Source: Anaerolineales bacterium (GTDB taxonomy: Bacteria > Chloroflexota > Anaerolineae > Anaerolineales > Villigracilaceae). From it: a stretch of 6,644 nt of DNA. Under the pieces are notes generated by a model. It saw nothing but the letters and a program-made list of their open reading frames with translations. It did not search any database and was not told the origin of the DNA. Positions 1-4,142 of this stretch are shown in pieces. Location: assembly GCA_025056515.1 (NCBI GenBank), contig JANWWB010000409.1, forward strand, positions 1 to 6,644, written 5' to 3'. Positions within the stretch are counted from its first letter, which is position 1, and every line of letters begins with the position of its first letter. The translations under genes were made by a program, and so were the position numbers.

Positions 1-1164
1 TTAATGGCGGATTTGGGCTTCCGCCACTATCGTTTCTCCACGGCCTGGACGCGCCTCCTGCCCGAAGGAACCAGACGCGTCAATCCCAAAGGCATTGCCT
101 TCTACGACCGCTTAATTGATACCCTGCTCAAGCACAAAATCGAGCCGTATTTGTGCCTGTATCACTGGGATCTACCCCAGGCACTCCAAGATAAGGGCGG
201 CTGGACCAACCGAGAAACCGTCTTCGCCTTTGTTGAATATGCTCGCTTGGTCACCAAGCATTTCGGTGACCGGCTGAAGGTTATCTTCACGCACAACGAA
301 CCCTGGGTAGCGGCATTTGTCGGACATTTTCTCGGTGAACACGCTCCAGGGATGAAAGATATGGGCGCAGCGCTTAAGGCCATTCATCATATTCTGCTCT
401 CGCATGGGATGGCAGCACAAGCGATTCGCGCCGAAGCAAAACATCCGATTCGAATTGGCGTAACCCTGAACTTGAACCCTGTCTATCCGGCTTCAGACTC
501 AAAGAAAGACCAAGAAGCCGCAGTACGCGTGGATGCTATTATGAACCGTATTCAACTCGATCCGTTGCTGAAAGGGACAACGCCAATCCAGGAATTCAAA
601 ATCCTAAAACCATTGATTGGAAATCTTATCCAGCCTGGAGACTTAGAAACCATCCGCACCTTGGATATCCTGGGTGTCAATTACTACTCCCGCACGGTCA
701 TCAAGCATTCATCGAAAATTCCGCTTGTCAATGTCGAACAAGTCTATCCCGAAGGTAACGAATATTCCGGCATGTGGGAAATCTTCCCTGAGGGACTGTA
801 CACGTTGCTCAGGCGGATTCAGCAAGAGTACCTTGCCCCTCTAGGAAACCTTGCACCCACCCTTATGATTACCGAAAATGGCGTTCCGGTGCCAGACGGG
901 CTTGATTTTGACGGCCGTGTGCGTGATGAGCGCCGCATTCGCTACCTCAAGAATCATCTCGTTCAGCTCCATCGCGCAATCCAAGACGGTGTTCCGGTGA
1001 AAGGTTACTTCCACTGGTCTTTGATGGATAACTTTGAATGGGCATGGGGCTATAGTCAACGCTTTGGGCTAGTGTACGTAGACTTTAGCACGCAGAAGCG
1101 CACCGTTAAGGACAGCGGACGATGGTTTGCGCGCGTGATGGAAGAGAATGGCTTGGAAGAGTAG
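1..1164 (+). CDS. GH1 family beta-glucosidase/beta-glycosidase, 5'-truncated by the window edge
   Basis: Retaining beta-glycosidase of family GH1, hydrolysing terminal beta-D-glucosyl (or galactosyl/fucosyl) residues from oligosaccharides. The frame is open to base 1; the ATG at 4 corresponds to an internal Met of the family (LMADLGF before YRFSTAW), so the true start lies upstream and roughly 55-60 N-terminal residues are missing against a usual 440-450. Numbering from that Met: YHWDLPQ at 53-59; the acid/base Glu99 in THNEPW; NYYSR at 226-230; the nucleophile Glu291 in ITENG; and HWSLMDNFEWAWGYSQRFG near 337-355, whose Glu345 contacts the sugar in this family. All visible catalytic residues are intact and the C-terminus is complete. 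The glycone-binding Gln near the family N-terminus cannot be checked. The exact substrate cannot be told from sequence. The next gene begins 99 bp downstream on the same strand. Confidence 0.96.
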   Translation, partial: LMADLGFRHYRFSTAWTRLLPEGTRRVNPKGIAFYDRLIDTLLKHKIEPYLCLYHWDLPQALQDKGGWTNRETVFAFVEYARLVTKHFGDRLKVIFTHNEPWVAAFVGHFLGEHAPGMKDMGAALKAIHHILLSHGMAAQAIRAEAKHPIRIGVTLNLNPVYPASDSKKDQEAAVRVDAIMNRIQLDPLLKGTTPIQEFKILKPLIGNLIQPGDLETIRTLDILGVNYYSRTVIKHSSKIPLVNVEQVYPEGNEYSGMWEIFPEGLYTLLRRIQQEYLAPLGNLAPTLMITENGVPVPDGLDFDGRVRDERRIRYLKNHLVQLHRAIQDGVPVKGYFHWSLMDNFEWAWGYSQRFGLVYVDFSTQKRTVKDSGRWFARVMEENGLEE

Positions 1165-1180
1165 CCGCCGATTCGAAAAA

Positions 1181-1206
1181 GCCACAGATGAGACAAATTG
1201 TCACAG
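1181..1206. repeat. Diverged copy of the CACAGATT intergenic repeat family
   Basis: GCCACAGAT (1181-1189) and TGTCACAG (1199-1206) together match the 17-mer GCCACAGATTGTCACAG, whose reverse complement occurs twice in the gap before the GH38 gene (about 4072-4088 and 4111-4127), but here the halves are separated by 9 bp. The string CACAGATGAG (1183-1192) also matches the reverse complement of CTCATCTGTG near 4106-4115. It therefore belongs to the same repeat family and is oriented like the array at 3789-3842. Confidence 0.6.
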
Positions 1207-1215
1207 CATGTGACA
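1192..1215. promoter_or_regulatory. Overlapping palindromes upstream of the flippase gene, possible operator
   Basis: Two perfect inverted repeats overlap: GACAA-A-TTGTC (1192-1202) and TGTCAC-AGCAT-GTGACA (1199-1215, a 17-bp palindrome). They lie 49-72 bp before the flippase start, where a regulator could bind. The half-site resembles CRP/FNR-like sites only loosely and the spacing does not fit the CRP consensus. No convincing -35/-10 pair at normal spacing was found next to it. Part of the element is shared with the intergenic repeat family, so it may be repeat-derived rather than a selected operator. Confidence 0.3.
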
Positions 1216-1255
1216 GAGGTTCGAGCTGTGTAATTTTTCAATCTAGTAGCAAAAA

Positions 1256-1260
1256 GAGGG
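1256..1260 (+). promoter_or_regulatory. Ribosome binding site of the flippase gene
   Basis: A purine-rich GAGGG lies just 3 bp before the ATG at 1264 (GAGG is 4 bp away), somewhat closer than usual. It supports this ATG, which is also followed directly by a good signal peptide. Confidence 0.5.
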
Positions 1261-1263
1261 CCT

Positions 1264-3783
1264 ATGCGCAATATCTTTTTTTCTTTGCTCTTCGTCATCC
1301 TGCTTTTACTTTCCACTTCTCCTGCCTCGGCCAATGACGACTTGCGCGTCTACTATGCCGGAGAAGAGAGCAGCGTGCTAACCGCCCTGCGATTGGCTAA
1401 ATTTATCCTGGTGGACGATCCGACCCAAGCCGATGTGCTCGTCTTGAACGGCATCATTCCAAACGCCAAGACAGTTGCGGCTGAAATCGAGCGCGGTGCA
1501 GGGTTGGTCTTGATTCTTGGCCCAAACGTGAACAGAGCAGACGTAGAGACCGTCACCGGCATCCAGCTCACCCTGACTCCACGCAGCGAAGCGGTCAGTC
1601 CGATCGAATTGAAAGCGGATGATTCGCTCACTCAAGATATTATCTGGAACGGTGCTCCACAGGTGCGCGATCGCCTTCAGGTTGAGACATCCGCCTCCTC
1701 TGTCCGGCCACTCGTGATCGGTTATGAAACCGGTGAATGGCTCCTTTGGCAAGCTCGACCAGGGATATACGTCTTCAACGTCTTCCTGGATGACGTCAAT
1801 CCACAAATCCAAGAGTGGGCCTATTATAACTACTTGATTTACCACTTGGTCATGCGCGCTGCTGGGCGGACCCCGCTCTCCTTTGCCGATTACCCCATCT
1901 CGCCCGTCCCGCATGCACGAGAACGGAATATTCTTTTTGCCATCATGACGCTCTTGCTAGGCACGGTGGTTATCGTTTTCATCCTCGTGCGACGTTACAG
2001 TCTCCAGCATCCAGAAGCGCTTGAGCAAATCGTTGCTGATCGCAGCAAGTTTGAGGTACGCGAAGAGCAGACCGAGTGGTCGCAGGTTGGCTTTCACCGT
2101 CCGTTGTCGGGCTTCCTGGTGGCGCTGGGGATGGGGTTGGTCTTATTCATCCCGCTCATCATCTACCAGAATCTCATCCTTCCGGTCTACATTCTGCCTT
2201 CGGCACAGGCGCTGGGCATTTGGGGCCGGGTAACACAGTTCTTTGCATTGGCCTGGCAATTCTTTGACATGGGCACCAGCGAAGCCTATATCAAGTTCCT
2301 GGCGCAGTATCGCGTCCACGACCCAAAGCGCGGCATCAAATATGGACAGATGTTCGTCTGGTGGCAGGCACTTTCAGGAGCGGTACAGGTAGCATTGGTG
2401 GTAGCAGTGGCCAGCACCCTGGCACCAAAGTCGGCTTATGCCCTCTATGCTTGGAGTGTCATCATCCACTCGTTTATTCAAATCCCCGGTTTCTACCAAG
2501 TGATGCGCCATTCATTCAACGGCTTACAGCGCGGCGATTATTCGCGCATGTTGGACGTCGCTCTTACGATGATTCCAATGGTGATGCAGCCGCTCTTTGT
2601 TGGCATCATGTATGCTTGGGGCAAGTCCAACCCGGCTGTAGGCGGCGCAATGGGAGGCCTTTTTGGTCTAGGGATAGCGGCCTACGCCGCTGAACTGGGC
2701 GCTTTCCTGCTCGGTCTGTACTTGTACCGGCGACTCGGATACAACGCCCGCGTCCTCTTCTTAGCACACTTTGACTGGGATACCATCAAGACCGGCTTCC
2801 GCTTCGGCTTCTTCGGCATGCTCGGCTCGATCGCTTGGGCGGCTGGTCAGGCAGTGGAGATTGCTATCACGCAAGCGCGACTCATCAATTACGCCGAAAT
2901 CTGGGGAAATTGGGGGCTGGCGCAAAACTTCGTTTTTGCCTTCCAGGTCGCAGCGACGCTCTTCGACGGAGCTATGGCCTCCATTTCGGAAGCTATTTCT
3001 AATGGCAAGCGCATCCTCAGTCAGTATTACTCGGTGATGATGTACAAATACGGCGGGATGATTTCGGCCTTCTTGGGCGCGGTGCTCCTGGCCGTAGCCG
3101 ATCGCTTCATCCTGGGCGCCTCAGGGCCGGAATTTGCACGCGGTGCGCTCTATGTCATCCCACTCGCCATCTGGGGCGCAATACAGTATCCCTCCTGGGT
3201 AGGCGACCAAGTGCAACTCGGCTCAAACCGGCCCTATCTCAAGTCAGCGTTGGTTTTTGGCGAGCAGGTGCTGCGCGTCGTCCTGGCCTTCATGCTCGTT
3301 GGCCGCTATCAGATTACCGGCCTGATCATCGCCTACTTCATCGCCCTGCTAAGTAAGGACATCATCGCTTACTTTGTCAACCACAAACTGTGCTTCCCGC
3401 AACGTTTCTACTTCTGGCAATCGCTCGGCGCGCCACTCCTGGCCGGAGTCACCCACTGGGCGCTCTTGCGTTGGGTCACCGGTCTCATCTGGCAGGCCGA
3501 TCAGATTTCAAGCGTGCTCATCTTCTTCATCGGCGTCCTGCCGTCCTTCCCTGTGTACATGTTCCTCTATGGCTTCTTCGGTGGGTGGGATCGAGCGACG
3601 CTGGACGAGTTCAAACTGGCCGCCGACCTGACGGGCTTCGTCCGCCCGTTAGCTTGGCTTATGTGGGCCTCCTCCGCCCTTGGGGCACGACTCAGCCCGC
3701 TCCATGACCGCTTCCCCATCACGAACCGCGCCGCAGCGATGGAAGAAGCGCGCAAGTTGACCGAGGAACGCGTCCGGCTTTAG
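1264..3783 (+). CDS. Extracytoplasmic GATase-like domain fused to a MOP-superfamily polysaccharide flippase-like membrane protein
   Basis: An 839-residue membrane protein. Residues 1-23 form a signal peptide (hydrophobic core 4-17, likely cleavage after ASA23). Residues 24-218 form an alpha/beta domain resembling class I glutamine-amidotransferase-like/DUF4350-type folds: ADVLVLNG (56-63), ERGAGLVLILG (76-86), and a late strand GIYVFNVFLDD (167-177). Residue 710 is the only Cys in the protein, so this domain lacks a GATase nucleophile and is probably a binding or sensing module. One helix (222-242) crosses into the cytoplasm, followed by a charged linker (243-279). About 12-14 further hydrophobic segments (280-806) with short basic loops resemble Wzx/MOP lipid-linked oligosaccharide flippases, although this part is longer and more diverged than a typical 420-480-residue flippase. 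A charged cytoplasmic tail (807-839) ends the protein. The topology is self-consistent: the single helix delivers the chain to the cytoplasmic side, where MOP flippases begin. The likely role is transport of a glycan or lipid-linked glycan; substrate and direction are unknown. The fold assignments come from pattern recognition. Confidence 0.8.
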   Translation: MRNIFFSLLFVILLLLSTSPASANDDLRVYYAGEESSVLTALRLAKFILVDDPTQADVLVLNGIIPNAKTVAAEIERGAGLVLILGPNVNRADVETVTGIQLTLTPRSEAVSPIELKADDSLTQDIIWNGAPQVRDRLQVETSASSVRPLVIGYETGEWLLWQARPGIYVFNVFLDDVNPQIQEWAYYNYLIYHLVMRAAGRTPLSFADYPISPVPHARERNILFAIMTLLLGTVVIVFILVRRYSLQHPEALEQIVADRSKFEVREEQTEWSQVGFHRPLSGFLVALGMGLVLFIPLIIYQNLILPVYILPSAQALGIWGRVTQFFALAWQFFDMGTSEAYIKFLAQYRVHDPKRGIKYGQMFVWWQALSGAVQVALVVAVASTLAPKSAYALYAWSVIIHSFIQIPGFYQVMRHSFNGLQRGDYSRMLDVALTMIPMVMQPLFVGIMYAWGKSNPAVGGAMGGLFGLGIAAYAAELGAFLLGLYLYRRLGYNARVLFLAHFDWDTIKTGFRFGFFGMLGSIAWAAGQAVEIAITQARLINYAEIWGNWGLAQNFVFAFQVAATLFDGAMASISEAISNGKRILSQYYSVMMYKYGGMISAFLGAVLLAVADRFILGASGPEFARGALYVIPLAIWGAIQYPSWVGDQVQLGSNRPYLKSALVFGEQVLRVVLAFMLVGRYQITGLIIAYFIALLSKDIIAYFVNHKLCFPQRFYFWQSLGAPLLAGVTHWALLRWVTGLIWQADQISSVLIFFIGVLPSFPVYMFLYGFFGGWDRATLDEFKLAADLTGFVRPLAWLMWASSALGARLSPLHDRFPITNRAAAMEEARKLTEERVRL

Positions 3784-3788
3784 TTTCA

Positions 3789-3842
3789 GCCACGGATTCT
3801 AGATAGATTTAGCCACAGATTACACAGATTATCACAGACACA
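3789..3842. repeat. Left repeat array of about 10-bp CACAGATT units
   Basis: Degenerate units in one orientation: GCCACGGATT (3789-3798), GCCACAGATT (3812-3821), ACACAGATT (3822-3830) and ATCACAGA (3831-3838). The array begins 6 bp after the flippase stop and ends at the first codon of the GxxExxY fragment. It is the reverse complement of the type of units at 4020-4129, so the two arrays form a long imperfect inverted repeat around the fragment. Confidence 0.8.
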
Positions 3843-4012
3843 TGATGAAGGAGAAAAACGGGAAAATCATTGTGGAAATCAAAGCTGTCTCCAACCTGAC
3901 CGATGCCCACACTGCTCAAACTCTCCATTATCTAGCCGCGACCAAACAGAAAGTGGCTTTGTTCATCAACTTTGGCAGCAAGTCTCTCGAACACCGCCGC
4001 CTTATGTTGTAA
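3842..4012 (+). pseudogene. C-terminal fragment of a GxxExxY (PDDEXK_3-type) protein
   Basis: A 56-codon frame (ATG 3842, TAA 4010-4012). Its residues KIIVEIKAVSNLTDAHTAQ (8-26), then TLHYLAATKQKVALFINF and GSKSLEHRR, match the C-terminal half of GxxExxY proteins, which are about 120-130 residues long and typically read VIVELKSV...HxAQxLTYLK...GLLINF. The family's N-terminal half, including its GxxExxY motif and the RID segment carrying the catalytic Asp, is absent; upstream in frame the DNA is only repeat-array sequence back to a TAG at 3800. The E-x-K part of the nuclease-like motif (Glu12, Lys14) survives. AAGGAG occurs just after the ATG rather than before it, so no ribosome site supports this start. 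It is most likely a remnant that no longer works as a nuclease; a small expressed protein cannot be excluded. The frame itself is intact and stop-free. Confidence 0.7.
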
Positions 4013-4019
4013 TTCCCTA

Positions 4020-4129
4020 TGTAATCTACACCAATCCGCGGCGCATCTTTATGTGCTAATCTGCGCCAATCTGTGACAATCTGTGGCAACCTACTTCATC
4101 CGTGCTCATCTGTGACAATCTGTGGCAAA
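4020..4129. repeat. Right repeat array of about 10-bp AATCTGTGRC units, inverted relative to the left array
   Basis: Begins with degenerate TGTAATCTAC-ACCAATCCGCGGC, then GTGCT followed by AATCTGCGCC, AATCTGTGAC and AATCTGTGGC (4053-4087), and again GTGCT followed by CATCTGTGAC and AATCTGTGGC (4102-4126). The 21 bases at 4069-4089 recur exactly at 4108-4128 (39-bp offset). The array stops immediately before the GH38 ribosome site. GCCACAGATT units of the left array can pair with AATCTGTGGC units here. Confidence 0.85.
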
Positions 4130-4130
4130 A

Positions 4131-4137
4131 AAAGGAG
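4131..4137 (+). promoter_or_regulatory. Strong Shine-Dalgarno of the GH38 gene
   Basis: AAAGGAG ends 5 bp before the ATG at 4143. It fixes the start of the GH38 gene, directly upstream of the conserved N-terminal zinc-site motif. Confidence 0.85.
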
Positions 4138-4142
4138 ACAAC

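Larger units (their letters stand above)
4013..4142. other. Remainder of the flippase-GH38 gap, no gene
   Basis: Together with 3784-3841 and the fragment at 3842-4012 this completes the 359-bp gap. It holds only the right repeat array and the GH38 ribosome site. I see no tRNA, no stem followed by a T-run that would make a clear intrinsic terminator, and no good -35/-10 promoter; any GH38 promoter must lie inside or beside the repeats. Confidence 0.6.

Noticed and set aside
1199..1215. CRP binding site
   Set aside because: The half-sites are TGTCA/TGACA with 7-bp spacing rather than TGTGA-N6-TCACA, and they overlap repeat-family sequence.
1198..1234. Sigma-70 promoter using TTGTCA and TGTAAT
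   Set aside because: The spacing is about 25 bp, too long for a normal -35/-10 pair.
1378..1914. Long minus-strand open frame of 178 codons opposite the flippase ectodomain
   Set aside because: It overlaps a well-supported plus-strand gene, has no recognisable family features, and looks like a by-product of the codon bias of the real gene.
1264..3783. PelG-type exopolysaccharide transporter
   Set aside because: PelG is also a MOP-superfamily protein, but this protein has an exported N-terminal domain and no neighbouring Pel genes are visible; no PelG-specific motif was recognised.
3789..4129. CRISPR array
   Set aside because: The units are about 10 bp, degenerate and nearly contiguous, without uniform repeats and unique spacers, and they change orientation around a gene fragment.
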